A stretch of 17,469 bases of DNA. It comes from JBCBJZ01 sp038522635 (GTDB taxonomy: Bacteria > Pseudomonadota > Alphaproteobacteria > Rhizobiales > Hyphomicrobiaceae). Positions 1 to 8,600 of this stretch are shown here, in pieces; position 1 is the first letter of the stretch; each line of letters begins with the position of its first letter. The notes under the pieces were generated by a model. That model did no database searches. It worked only from the letters and a program-made list of their open reading frames with translations, and had not been told where the DNA came from. Made by a program: the position numbers and the translations under genes. The stretch lies in assembly GCA_038522635.1 (NCBI GenBank), contig JBCBJZ010000073.1, forward strand, positions 1 to 17,469, written 5' to 3'.

Positions 1-161
1 GCGGAAAAACGGGCGGGCGGTTAAGGCGGGTGAGCTTGGCGGGCAGCGGTTTAAGGCAGCGTTCGTCGCGAGCTTGAACGCGGTACGACTTTCAAAGGGG
101 ATGAGAGCGCGCGACACCCGCTTGCGGTATGCGGGAGCACGCTGGATGGAGATGAAGAACG

Positions 162-1022
162 ATGGCTGACGGGCACACCAAGAACCACGATTATCACTTG
201 GTCAATCCGAGCCCCTGGCCGGTGGTCGGCTCCCTGGCGGCCTTCGTGCTGGCGATCGGCGCCATCGCCTGGATGCGCACCCAGTCGGATGGCACTGGCG
301 GCATCTTCGGCATCACCGGCAGCTGGCTGTTTGGTGTCGGCATGATGGCGGTCCTCTTCACCATGTTCATGTGGTGGCGCGATGTGATCCGCGAGGCCCA
401 CGCAGGTGATCACACCCCGGTGGTGCAGATCCACTTGCGCTACGGGATGATCTTGTTCATCGCGTCAGAGGTGATGTTCTTCGTCGCCTGGTTCTGGGCC
501 TACTTCGATGTGGCGCTGTTCCCCGGCGACAGCACGCTTTACGCGCGCGAGGCGCTGACCGGCGGGCAATTCCCACCCAAAGAGTCACAGAACTTCAAGC
601 ACACCTTCGATCCCTGGGGTCTGCCGATCGTCAACACCTTCATCCTGCTGCTGTCGGGAACGACGGTCACCTGGGCGCACCACGCGCTGCTCGAAGGCGA
701 CCGCAAAGGCTTGATCTGGGGCCTCGCGTCGACGGTAGCGTTGGGGCTGATCTTCACCGCGCTGCAAGCCTTCGAATACGGCCACGCCGCGTTCGGGTTT
801 TCGAACCACATTTACGGCGCCACCTTCTTCATGGCGACCGGGTTCCACGGCTTCCACGTGATCATCGGCACGATCTTCCTGGCGATCTGCCTGGTGCGGG
901 CCCTGGCCGGGCACTTCTCGGAAAAGCAGCACTTCGGCTTTGAAGCGGCAGCCTGGTACTGGCACTTTGTCGATGTTGTCTGGCTATTCCTGTTCGCGGC
1001 CATCTACGTGTGGGGCGCGTGA
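162..1022 (+). CDS. coxC: Cytochrome c oxidase subunit III (aa3-type)
   Basis: This is subunit III of the aa3-type cytochrome c oxidase, an inner-membrane protein that packs against subunit I near the proton entry and stabilises turnover. At 286 residues the length is normal. Hydrophobic helices cover most of the protein. The N-terminal stretch NPSPWP and the signature around residues 77-110 (REAHAGDHTP, then ASEVMFFVAWFWAYF with the conserved buried Glu at about 103) are diagnostic, as is the C-terminal WYWHFVDVVW helix. The ATG at 162 has GGAG at 148-151. A SURF1 assembly factor follows, as expected for an alphaproteobacterial cox locus. coxB, coxA and ctaG would be expected upstream, outside the window. 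Bases 1-24 read as the last seven codons of an open frame ending in TAA and could be the tail of that upstream gene, but this is too short to assign. Confidence 0.97.
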   Translation: MADGHTKNHDYHLVNPSPWPVVGSLAAFVLAIGAIAWMRTQSDGTGGIFGITGSWLFGVGMMAVLFTMFMWWRDVIREAHAGDHTPVVQIHLRYGMILFIASEVMFFVAWFWAYFDVALFPGDSTLYAREALTGGQFPPKESQNFKHTFDPWGLPIVNTFILLLSGTTVTWAHHALLEGDRKGLIWGLASTVALGLIFTALQAFEYGHAAFGFSNHIYGATFFMATGFHGFHVIIGTIFLAICLVRALAGHFSEKQHFGFEAAAWYWHFVDVVWLFLFAAIYVWGA

Positions 1023-1151
1023 CACTGAGCGGCGCTTGGCGGCAGCCGACGGCGGTAATCGAGTGCGAGTGACGCGCGGCGCCGATGCGGCGAACGTGCA
1101 GCGCGTAATGGTCGAGACGCAACGGTGGTTGGAGCGTAACAGGGGGCGGAC

Positions 1152-2063
1152 ATGAGCAAAGCCTCACGAGCCTCACAAGCCTCACAAGCCTCCTCACGCC
1201 GGACGGGCCAGGGACGAGAGACGGGCCAGGAGACAGGCCGGGAGCCAGATCAGGCGCAACGCCGTGGGCGCGGCGTTTGGGTCCTGACCATCGCTGCGTT
1301 GACCGCCTTCGCGATCCTCGTGACGCTCGGCACCTGGCAGTTGCAGCGACTGGCCTGGAAGGAAGACCTTATCGCGCGTCTTGAAGCGGGCGCGCGTGCC
1401 GATCCCGTGGACGTCGCAGCGATCGCCAAGCGTTTGCAAAATGGCGAGAAACTTGAGGATGTCCGCTTCCGCCCGGTGAGCGTCGCGGGCACCTTCGACC
1501 ACGCGCGTGAATTCCATGTCTGGGCTGGCACTTCAAAGGGCGGGCCCGCCTGGCAGGTCGTGACGCCGCTACGGTTGGTGACGGCATTGCCCGGCCGCAA
1601 ACGCTACGACACACGTTACGTGCTGGTGATCCGCGGGGTGGTGCCCGAACGGGCCAAAGCGGCGCAGCAGCGTGCGGGCGGCCAACCCCAAGGCCCGCAG
1701 CAGATCGTGGGACGCGTGAGGCTCGGCGCGCCCGGGTCGATGTTTGCGCCGGCGCCCTCGCAAACCCGCAACCGCTGGTTCCGGCTCGACATCGCCGGCA
1801 TGCGCCGCGCCATCGCCACAGCCTTCGTCGAAGGTTCGGCGTCGGGCACGCCCGATGAAGCGATCATGCTAACGCTGCCGTTCTTCATCGAAGCCTATCA
1901 AGCCTCACCGGGCACCGGCGCGCCGAAGCCGCGGTTGAGCGGCATCAACCTGCGCAACCGCCACTTCAGTTACGCCCTCACTTGGTATGGGCTTGCCGCG
2001 ACCTTGCTCGCGATCTACGCGCTGATGGTGCACGCACGTTTGCGCCGGACCGCCAACGCTTGA
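1152..2063 (+). CDS. SURF1 family cytochrome oxidase assembly protein
   Basis: This is a SURF1/Shy1 homologue, an inner-membrane factor that helps insert haem a into cytochrome oxidase subunit I. The 303 residues have the family topology. A first transmembrane helix lies at about 41-63 and ends in the typical LGTWQLQRLAWKEDLI motif. A large periplasmic domain follows, and a second helix near the C-terminus is preceded by the signature NRHFSYALTWYGLA. The 40 residues before the first helix are unusual. They are polar, Ser/Ala/Arg/Gln/Gly-rich and built partly from 9-bp DNA repeats. The ATG at 1152 follows GGGGGCGG. No later start would keep the whole first helix with a comparable ribosome binding site. 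It lies 129 bp after coxC and probably belongs to the same transcript. Confidence 0.95.
   Translation: MSKASRASQASQASSRRTGQGRETGQETGREPDQAQRRGRGVWVLTIAALTAFAILVTLGTWQLQRLAWKEDLIARLEAGARADPVDVAAIAKRLQNGEKLEDVRFRPVSVAGTFDHAREFHVWAGTSKGGPAWQVVTPLRLVTALPGRKRYDTRYVLVIRGVVPERAKAAQQRAGGQPQGPQQIVGRVRLGAPGSMFAPAPSQTRNRWFRLDIAGMRRAIATAFVEGSASGTPDEAIMLTLPFFIEAYQASPGTGAPKPRLSGINLRNRHFSYALTWYGLAATLLAIYALMVHARLRRTANA
1160..1195 (+). repeat. 9-bp in-frame tandem repeat in the SURF1 N-terminus
   Basis: Four consecutive 9-bp units of AGCCTCACA type (the first and fourth differ slightly) encode SAS/SRAS/SQAS repeats in the cytosolic N-terminal extension of SURF1. The period is a multiple of three, so copy-number change keeps the frame. 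Confidence 0.85.
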
Positions 2064-2148
2064 CGCGGCAAAACGCTTGCGTACAGGTGCGAGCCGCAGG
2101 CGCGTTATGGGGGCGAGATCCCCCCAAGAGAGGCAAGGCGTTGCCGCG
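2064..2148 (+). other. Strongly foldable segment between SURF1 and thrC
   Basis: Starting directly after the SURF1 stop, bases 2064-2080 (CGCGGCAAAACGCTTGC) are nearly complementary to 2133-2148, giving about 15 pairs with small bulges. Enclosed are a hairpin TGCG-AGC-CGCA at about 2088-2098 and a second hairpin TGGGGG-loop-CCCCCA at 2108-2126. Together they can form a three-way junction of about 85 nt. No U-tract follows, so it is not a classical intrinsic terminator. It could be an intergenic palindromic repeat, a processing site within the operon, or a leader structure for thrC, whose start lies 53 nt downstream. I recognise no known riboswitch or attenuator in it. Confidence 0.5.
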
Positions 2149-2201
2149 TTCACGTGCCACGTGCGATGACGTTCAGACCTTCCTGGCAGCCGGGGTTAGC
2201 C

Positions 2202-3605
2202 ATGCACTACGTCTCCACGCGCGGGCGCGCACCGGAGCTCACCTTCAACGAGGTCCTGCTGACGGGCTTGGCGCGCGACGGTGGTCTTTACGTCCCCAAA
2301 ACGTGGCCGCAGCTCGATGCTACGACCATCGCAAGCTTCGCCGGTCAGCCCTACCACCAGGTCGCTTCGCAGGTGATGGCGCCCTTCATCGGCGATGCTT
2401 TGCCGCGCGAGGCCCTCGACGAGATCGCGCGTGATGCTTACGCGCGTTTCACTCATCCGGCCGTGGCACCGCTGGTGCAGGTCGCGGCTGACCATTGGAT
2501 GCTTGAACTCTTCCATGGTCCCACGCTCGCGTTCAAAGACGTGGCGATGCAGGTGCTCGCCCCCCTGATGGACCGGGCGCTGCAAGCCCGCAACGCGCGT
2601 GCGACCATCGTCGGCGCCACCTCCGGGGACACCGGCGGTGCAGCGATCGAGGCGTTCCGTGGCCGTGATGCGATCGATATCTTCATCCTCTTCCCGGAAG
2701 GCCGGGTGAGCGACGTGCAGCGTCGCCAGATGACGACGCTTGCCGATGCCAATGTGCATGCGATCGCCTTGCAAGGCACATTCGATGATTGCCAGGCTTG
2801 CGTGAAGGCGTTGTTCAACGATCTGGCGTTTCGCGATCGGGTGGGGCTGGCCGGCGTCAATTCGATCAACTGGGCGCGCATCATGGCGCAGGTGGTCTAC
2901 TACTTCACCGCCGCAACGGCGCTTGGTGCGCCGGCCCGCACGATCGATGTCACGGTTCCCACTGGCAATTTCGGCGACATCTTCGCGGCCTACGTCGCCA
3001 AGCGCATGGGGCTGCCGCTCGGGCGTCTGGTGGTGGCAACCAACGTCAACGACATCCTGGTGCGGGCGTTGGCGCACGGTCGTTATGAGACGGCCGACGT
3101 GCAGGCGACGACGAGCCCGTCGATGGACATCCAGGTCTCGTCCAACTTCGAGCGTTTGATGTTTGAGACCGGTGCGCGTGACGGTGAAGGTGTTGCACGC
3201 GCGATGGACGCGTTGAAGCAGAGCGGCGCCTTCATGTTAGATGACGCCATGGTGCGGGCCATGCGCGAAGATTTCACCGCCGGGCGTGCCGATGAAGCGG
3301 AGACCGCGGCCATGATCCAGCGCATGCACGAGGAGACGGGGCACGTCGTTGATCCCCATACCGCGATCGGCCTGCACGTTGCGCAAGCGCACCGCAGCGC
3401 CAACCCGATGGTGACGCTCGCGACGGCGCATGCCGCAAAGTTTCCCGCCGCGATCGAGGCTACCTTGGGCTTCGCGCCACCGCCGCCGCCGCAAGTCGTC
3501 GCGCAGGCGCAACGGCCGGAGCGGGCGCAGGTGCTGGCGAACGATGTGACGCGCGTCGCTGCCTTCATCGAAGAGCACACACGCGCATGCGAGGTGAGCG
3601 CATGA
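2202..3605 (+). CDS. thrC: Threonine synthase
   Basis: This PLP enzyme converts O-phospho-L-homoserine to L-threonine, the last step of threonine biosynthesis in the cytosol. I chose the ATG at 2202 (467 residues) because the protein then begins MHYVSTRG, the usual start of this family, followed by the N-terminal substrate domain and the DGGLYVP motif. An in-frame GTG at 2154 would add 16 atypical residues. The PLP lysine is K112 in FHGPTLAFKD. The phosphate-binding loop is GATSGDTGG, and the PTGNFGD motif is also present. The gene ends in ATGA overlapping the next start, so the M16 peptidase is translationally coupled. A structured segment at 2064-2148 precedes it. The family is certain; the exact start is likely rather than proven. 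Confidence 0.97.
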   Translation: MHYVSTRGRAPELTFNEVLLTGLARDGGLYVPKTWPQLDATTIASFAGQPYHQVASQVMAPFIGDALPREALDEIARDAYARFTHPAVAPLVQVAADHWMLELFHGPTLAFKDVAMQVLAPLMDRALQARNARATIVGATSGDTGGAAIEAFRGRDAIDIFILFPEGRVSDVQRRQMTTLADANVHAIALQGTFDDCQACVKALFNDLAFRDRVGLAGVNSINWARIMAQVVYYFTAATALGAPARTIDVTVPTGNFGDIFAAYVAKRMGLPLGRLVVATNVNDILVRALAHGRYETADVQATTSPSMDIQVSSNFERLMFETGARDGEGVARAMDALKQSGAFMLDDAMVRAMREDFTAGRADEAETAAMIQRMHEETGHVVDPHTAIGLHVAQAHRSANPMVTLATAHAAKFPAAIEATLGFAPPPPPQVVAQAQRPERAQVLANDVTRVAAFIEEHTRACEVSA

Positions 3606-4912
3606 GTGCCGCGGGGCAACGCTCCACGCTCTCAAACGGCATCCGCGTGGTGAGCGTGGCGATGGCGCACGTGGAGACGGTGGCGCTTGGCGTCTGGATC
3701 AAGTGCGGTGCGCGCCATGAACCGGCCCACCTCAACGGCATGTCGCACCTGCTCGAACACATGGCCTTCAAGGGCACGACAACGCGGTCAGCCCGCGAGA
3801 TCGCTGAGACGATCGAGCAGGTTGGCGGCGAGTTGAATGCGGCCACATCGCTGGAGATGACCGCCTATTACGCGCGCGTGCTGAAGGCCGATACGGGTTT
3901 AGCGCTGACGCTGCTCGCCGACATCCTGCGCCATGCGGTACACGATGAAGAGGAACTGGCGCTTGAGCGCGATGTGATTTTGCAGGAAATCGCTGCGACG
4001 CGGGATGTGCCGGACGAGATCGCGTTTGATCTGCTGCAGGAGGCGAGCTTCCCCGATCAGGCGATCGGCCGGCCGGTGTTGGGTACGCCGCAAACCATCG
4101 GCGCATTTGCGCGTAGCGATGTGCAAGCGTTTCAGCAGCGCGAATACCGCCCCGAGCGTATCGTGATTTCGGCCGCCGGCGCGATAGACCACGACGCGCT
4201 TGTGAAGCAGGCCGAAGCGTTGTTCGGAGATTGGCCTGAGGGGGATGCGGCCGACGCGCAGGCGCGCGATACGACACCGCCCCGCTTTCAAGGCGGCGCG
4301 GTCAGTTCAACCCGCCCCTTCGAACAGGCCCACCTGTTGATGGCCTGCGAGGGGCGACCGGTCCTTCATAAGGACTTCTACGCGGCGTTGATTTTCGCCA
4401 ACCTGTTCGGCGGCGGGATGTCGTCGCGGCTGTTCCAGGAAGTGCGCGAAAAGCGTGGTCTTTGCTATTCGATCTACGCTTCGCACTGGGGTCTGGCGGA
4501 TACCGGCATGATGACCATCCATGCAGCCTGCGCCGCCGCCAGCCTCGACCCACTCGCTGAAGTGATCGTGACGGAGTGGCGCGACCTGGCGCGTGAGGGC
4601 CCTAAGGCGCGTGAGTTGGAACGCTCAAAGGCTCAATTCAAAGCCGGTCTTATGATGGGGCTTGAGAGTTGTGCTGCGCGCGCGGAGCAGATGGCGCGGC
4701 AAACGATGATCCTCGATCGCCTTGTTGGCAGTGAGGAACTCATCGGTAAAATCGATGCCGTGCGGGCCAACGATGTGCGCGATGTTGCTGCGCACTTGCT
4801 GGACACTGCGCCAGCGACGGTGACGGTGGTTGGCGCGGGCGAAGCATCCGCTGAGCATGCGCGTTCAGCTTACGCCCGGCTTGGCGGTGGCGGTGTCGGT
4901 TCGGGTCTGTGA
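3602..4912 (+). CDS. M16 family zinc peptidase (mitochondrial-processing-peptidase-like)
   Basis: This is a bacterial member of the pitrilysin/MPP-beta family of zinc metallopeptidases. The inverted zinc motif HLLEH occupies residues 49-53, and the third ligand is Glu128 in LERDVILQE, at the expected distance. The C-terminal M16 half contains the glycine-rich FGGGMSSRLFQEVREKRGLCYS segment that contacts peptide substrates. At 436 residues the length matches the single-chain alphaproteobacterial homologues, which are regarded as ancestors of mitochondrial processing peptidase. The ATG at 3602 overlaps the thrC stop by 4 bp and has GAGGTGAG at 3591-3598. An upstream in-frame ATG at 3587 is less likely. 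The conserved position next to thrC is known, but a metabolic link is not evident. The physiological substrate cannot be inferred. Confidence 0.95.
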   Translation: MSAAGQRSTLSNGIRVVSVAMAHVETVALGVWIKCGARHEPAHLNGMSHLLEHMAFKGTTTRSAREIAETIEQVGGELNAATSLEMTAYYARVLKADTGLALTLLADILRHAVHDEEELALERDVILQEIAATRDVPDEIAFDLLQEASFPDQAIGRPVLGTPQTIGAFARSDVQAFQQREYRPERIVISAAGAIDHDALVKQAEALFGDWPEGDAADAQARDTTPPRFQGGAVSSTRPFEQAHLLMACEGRPVLHKDFYAALIFANLFGGGMSSRLFQEVREKRGLCYSIYASHWGLADTGMMTIHAACAAASLDPLAEVIVTEWRDLAREGPKARELERSKAQFKAGLMMGLESCAARAEQMARQTMILDRLVGSEELIGKIDAVRANDVRDVAAHLLDTAPATVTVVGAGEASAEHARSAYARLGGGGVGSGL

Positions 4913-4919
4913 GGGCAGG

Positions 4920-4939
4920 GTCCACAACGATCTGTGGAC
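4920..4939 (+). other. Stem-loop after the M16 peptidase gene
   Basis: GTCCACA and TGTGGAC form a perfect 7-bp stem around a 6-nt loop, 8 nt after the M16 stop. There is no T-run behind it, only AAAATGAG. It is therefore a weak terminator or 3'-end stabilising hairpin at best. Confidence 0.35.
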
Positions 4940-4960
4940 AAAATGAGCTGGCGAGCACAA

Positions 4961-4972
4961 GTCTGCGCAGAC
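4961..4972. promoter_or_regulatory. Perfect 12-bp palindrome upstream of the GNAT-EAL pair
   Basis: GTCTGCGCAGAC is fully self-complementary and lies in the 156-bp gap before the acetyltransferase gene, 97 bp upstream of its start. The size and position suit a dimeric regulator site. No matching regulator is encoded nearby, and the assignment is inference only. Confidence 0.3.
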
Positions 4973-5068
4973 GGTTCGAGCGCCGATTTTCGTGAGCAAA
5001 CGCGCTGCCGCAGGTGCATGACCGACCGGCTCTGAGTATGAAGGCAAGGGCTGAAACAGGACGTTACG

Positions 5069-5656
5069 ATGGCCTTTTTGCGTGTCCCTTCCGGCCCAGA
5101 TCCTCTGCAAGGCTTGCGCGGCAACGGCGTCTGGCTGCGTCAACCGGTCAGCGCGGATTACGCCGCATGGGCGCAACTACGCCAAGCATCCCGCGACCAC
5201 CTCACGCCTTTTGAGCCGCAATGGTCCGGTGATGAACTCACCCGCGCCGCATTTCGCTGGCGAATCCGGCATTCTCAGCGCGACATGCGGGATGACCGTG
5301 GCTATGCCTTTTTCATCTTTCGTCAGTCCGATAGCGCTTTGCTGGGCGGGGTGACGTTGTCGAACGTGCGCCGCGGTGTGACGCAGTGCGGCTCGCTCGG
5401 GTATTGGATCGGTGCGCCTTACGCTGGCCGTGGTTTCATGACACACGCGCTGCGTACGTTGTTGCTATTCGTTTTCGATGAACTGCGTTTGCACCGGGTG
5501 GAAGCGGCCTGCCTGCCGGAGAACGCGGCATCCATCAGGGTGCTGGAAAAGGCTGGGTTTGCACGCGAAGGCGTTGCCCGTCGGTATTTGAAGATCAACG
5601 GGGAGTGGCGCGATCACGTGCTGTTCGCCCTGCTTGAGGATGATGAGCGACCGTGA
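5069..5656 (+). CDS. GNAT family N-acetyltransferase, RimJ/RimL-like
   Basis: This acetyl-CoA-dependent transferase resembles the RimJ/RimL ribosomal-protein alanine acetyltransferases. The 195 residues contain the N-terminal VWLRQPVSADYAAWAQLR strand-helix and the tryptophan-rich RxAFRWRI region. Acetyl-CoA motif A follows (LGYWIGAPYAGRGFMTHAL), with the pyrophosphate loop AGRGF, then the ENAASIRVLEKAGF motif and the final RRYLKINGEWRDH segment, all characteristic of the subfamily. The acceptor protein cannot be deduced from sequence. The start at 5069 is preceded by ACAGGA. The stop overlaps the GTG start of the EAL gene (GTGA at 5653-5656), indicating coupling, and the pair is presumably co-transcribed. 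Confidence 0.92.
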   Translation: MAFLRVPSGPDPLQGLRGNGVWLRQPVSADYAAWAQLRQASRDHLTPFEPQWSGDELTRAAFRWRIRHSQRDMRDDRGYAFFIFRQSDSALLGGVTLSNVRRGVTQCGSLGYWIGAPYAGRGFMTHALRTLLLFVFDELRLHRVEAACLPENAASIRVLEKAGFAREGVARRYLKINGEWRDHVLFALLEDDERP

Positions 5657-8600
5657 GGCACTGGCTTGCGCCCATCGACCGTACGCTGGCTGAGCGAGCC
5701 ACCGGCTTGACAGGCGCTGGCGTGCGTCTGGCCGCGCTCGCCTTGTGCGTGCTCGCCATGCTCGTGTGTGTTGCACCGTCCGCGCAGGCCCTGGAACCCG
5801 TGCAAGTCCAAGCCACCGACGCCCGCATTGCACTCACGGCGAAAGGCGTCATCTACGAAAACCGGGGTGATCGCCTGCAGGTGCGCACCGCCGCCGGTCC
5901 CAATGTCATTTCCGCGCGCATGGTGGTGAAGGCCAAACGGCTTGGCTCTAACCCGCGCTGGCTCGTTTTCGCGCTGCGCAACCCCTCGGATGCCACGGTG
6001 CACCGCTGGCTGACGGCCTCACGCTATTCGATCGTGGGGTCGGGCGCGATTTGGCCGAACCTTGATACGCGCCGCATCGAAGCGGTGACGCCGTCCGTCG
6101 GCTTCGTGCCCGAGCGCGTCAAAAGCGATACGGCCGACATTTTCCGCATCACGCTGGCGCCGCGCGAAACGGTCACGTTCGTGGTGGAGTTGGCCCGCGA
6201 CCGGCTGGCGGATGCCAAACGCAACGCGACCGTCCCGCAAATCTACTTGTGGGATGCGCTGACGTTCGAGCAGCAAAGCCGCGACAGCCAGCTCATGAAA
6301 GGCATCCTGCTCGGGATCGCCTGCGTGCTTGGCATCTTTCTGACGGCCATTTTCGTGGCCAACCACAAGGTGATCTTCCCCGTCGCCGCGCTCGTCTCGT
6401 GGTGCGTGCTCGCCTACCTGTGCGTGGACTTCGGCTTCTGGCACAAGCTGCTGCAACTCAGCGTTGATGATAACGCGATGTACCGTGCGGCGACCGAGGC
6501 CGCGGTCGCGGCGAGTTTGGTGATTTTCCTGTACGCGTTTTTGCGCTTGCAGCTCTGGAACGGTTTTGTGCGGATGCTGTTCGCGGTGTGGATCGCGGCA
6601 CAGCTCGGCCTCGTGTTCGCAGCCATCATCGATCCGCGCCTGGCGGCAACGTTTGCACGGCTTTCGTATCCGTTGATCGGTGGCGTTGGGCTTTTGCTGG
6701 CGGGCTATCTTGCGCTGCGCAACCAGGATCGCGGCTTGGCGCTGTTGCCAGCCTGGCTGCCGTTCACGGCGTGGATTTTCGGCGCTGCGATGGTGGTGCA
6801 GGGGCGCTTGCACGGGCCCGTGGTCGAGCAGGCGATGGTCGGCGGCCTCGTGCTGTTCCTTCTGCTGCTGGGCTTCATCGTGACGCAGTTCGCGTTTCGC
6901 GCGCTTGAGCCGGTTCACGGGGCCGCACCCAGCCAACTGCAGGTCCGCTCGCTCGCCATCGATGGTGCGGGCGCGGCCGTTTGGGAGTGGAGTGCGCGTC
7001 GCGATGAAGTGAAAGTCAGCCCTGTCATCGAGGCAGCGCTTGGTCTGACGTCGGGCGATCTGTCTGCGAAGACCGATGATTTCTTGCGGCACATGCATGC
7101 GGCCGACCGCGACCGTTTCCGTTTGAACCTGATGACGGCGCGTGAGCGGCCGAACGAGCACATGCGGATCAACTTCCGCCTGCGTCATGCCGACAACTCG
7201 TACCGCTGGTTCGAGCTTGAGGCCGCCGGGTTGCCCACGCCTGACCATCGCTCACAGCGCTGCGTGGGCCTGTTGCGCGAGACAACGGATACCAAGCGCG
7301 CGCAAGAACGGTTGATGCACGACGCGGTGCATGATGCGCTGACGGGCTGTCCGAACCGCGAACTCTTTATCGATCGCCTCAAAGTGGCGGTGACGCGCGC
7401 GGGCTCTGAAACGTTGGTCCGCCCGGCGCTCCTGTTCATCGACATCGACAAGTTCAAGAGCGTGAACAGTTCGTTCGGCTTGATCGTTGGCGACAGCATC
7501 CTGCTGACGATCGCGCGGCGGCTTGCTCACCATATTGGCGCACAAGACACCTTAGCGCGCGTGGGTGGCGATCAGTTCGCTGTGCTCATCCCGGCCGACC
7601 AGCCGTTGCATACCTTGAACGCGATCGCGGACCGCATGCGCGGCGCGCTGCGCGCACCCATCCGCATTGCAGGCCAGGAGATCGTGCTGACGGTCTCGAT
7701 CGGGATTGCGAAGTACGATCCCGCGCTTGGCACGGAGCAAGATCTGCTGCGCGATGCGGAAACTGCGATGTATCGCGCCAAGAGCGAGGGCAGCGACCGC
7801 ATCGAAGTGTTCCAGCCCACGATGCGCTCGCAAAAGGATGATCGTGTGGCGATCGAGAGTGACCTGCGTCGCGCCATCGAACGCGGTCAGCTCAAGCTGC
7901 TGTTTCAACCGATCATCTCTTACCCGACCGAAGAGCTTGTGGGCTTTGAAGCGCTTGTGCGCTGGCAGCATCCGCGCCTGGGACCCCTCAACCCGATCGA
8001 CTTCATCCCGGTTGCGGAAGAGACCGATCTGATCGTCAAGCTCGGCTCGTTCGTGCTGAGCCGGGCCGTCGCGGAGGCGGCGCAGTGGCACAAGACGCTA
8101 CCGCGCGAGGACGCGCAGATTTTTGTCAGCGTCAATGTCTCAAGCCGGCAGCTTTTCCGTCAGGATCTGATCCAGGAAGTGAAGCACATCCTGGGTAAGG
8201 CAATCATCCCGGCCGAGGCGCTACGGCTTGAGATCACCGAATCGCTGGTGATGGACAACCCCGAGCAGGCGACGCAAATGCTCGATCTGCTGCGCGATGC
8301 GGGGGCGGGGTTGTCGCTTGATGATTTCGGGACTGGCTATTCTTCGCTTTCGTATCTGCAGCGCTTTCCCTTCGACACGATCAAGATCGATCGCGCGCTC
8401 GTGCAGGGCAGCGGCGAAGAGGGGCCGGAGCCGGTCATCGTGCGTTCGATCGTGGCGATGGCGCAGGAACTCGATATGGACGTGGTCGCGGAGGGCGTGG
8501 AGACGTCGGAGGATGCAGCTTTCCTGCGTTCGATCGGCTGTGGTTACGCGCAGGGCTATTATTACGGCGAGCCGATGCCGGCGAAGGAAGCGCAGAACCT

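Noticed and set aside
1..161. Truncated upstream cox gene at the window edge
   Set aside because: Only seven codons before an in-frame TAA at 22-24 are visible. This is consistent with a preceding gene but too little to call.
2064..2201. Known riboswitch or leader-peptide attenuator for thrC
   Set aside because: There is no Thr/Ile-rich leader peptide, no U-tract terminator and no match I recognise to a known riboswitch class. Only a strong but unassigned fold is present.
2154..2201. GTG at 2154 as the thrC start
   Set aside because: It would add 16 residues outside the family alignment. The ATG at 2202 gives the usual MHYVSTRG start with GGGG in front of it.
6019..7248. Long open frame antisense to the EAL gene (409 codons)
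   Set aside because: It lies wholly over recognised 7TM/PAS coding sequence, its product has no recognisable domain and is rich in Arg/His/Gln, and it follows from the high-GC codon pattern of the real gene.
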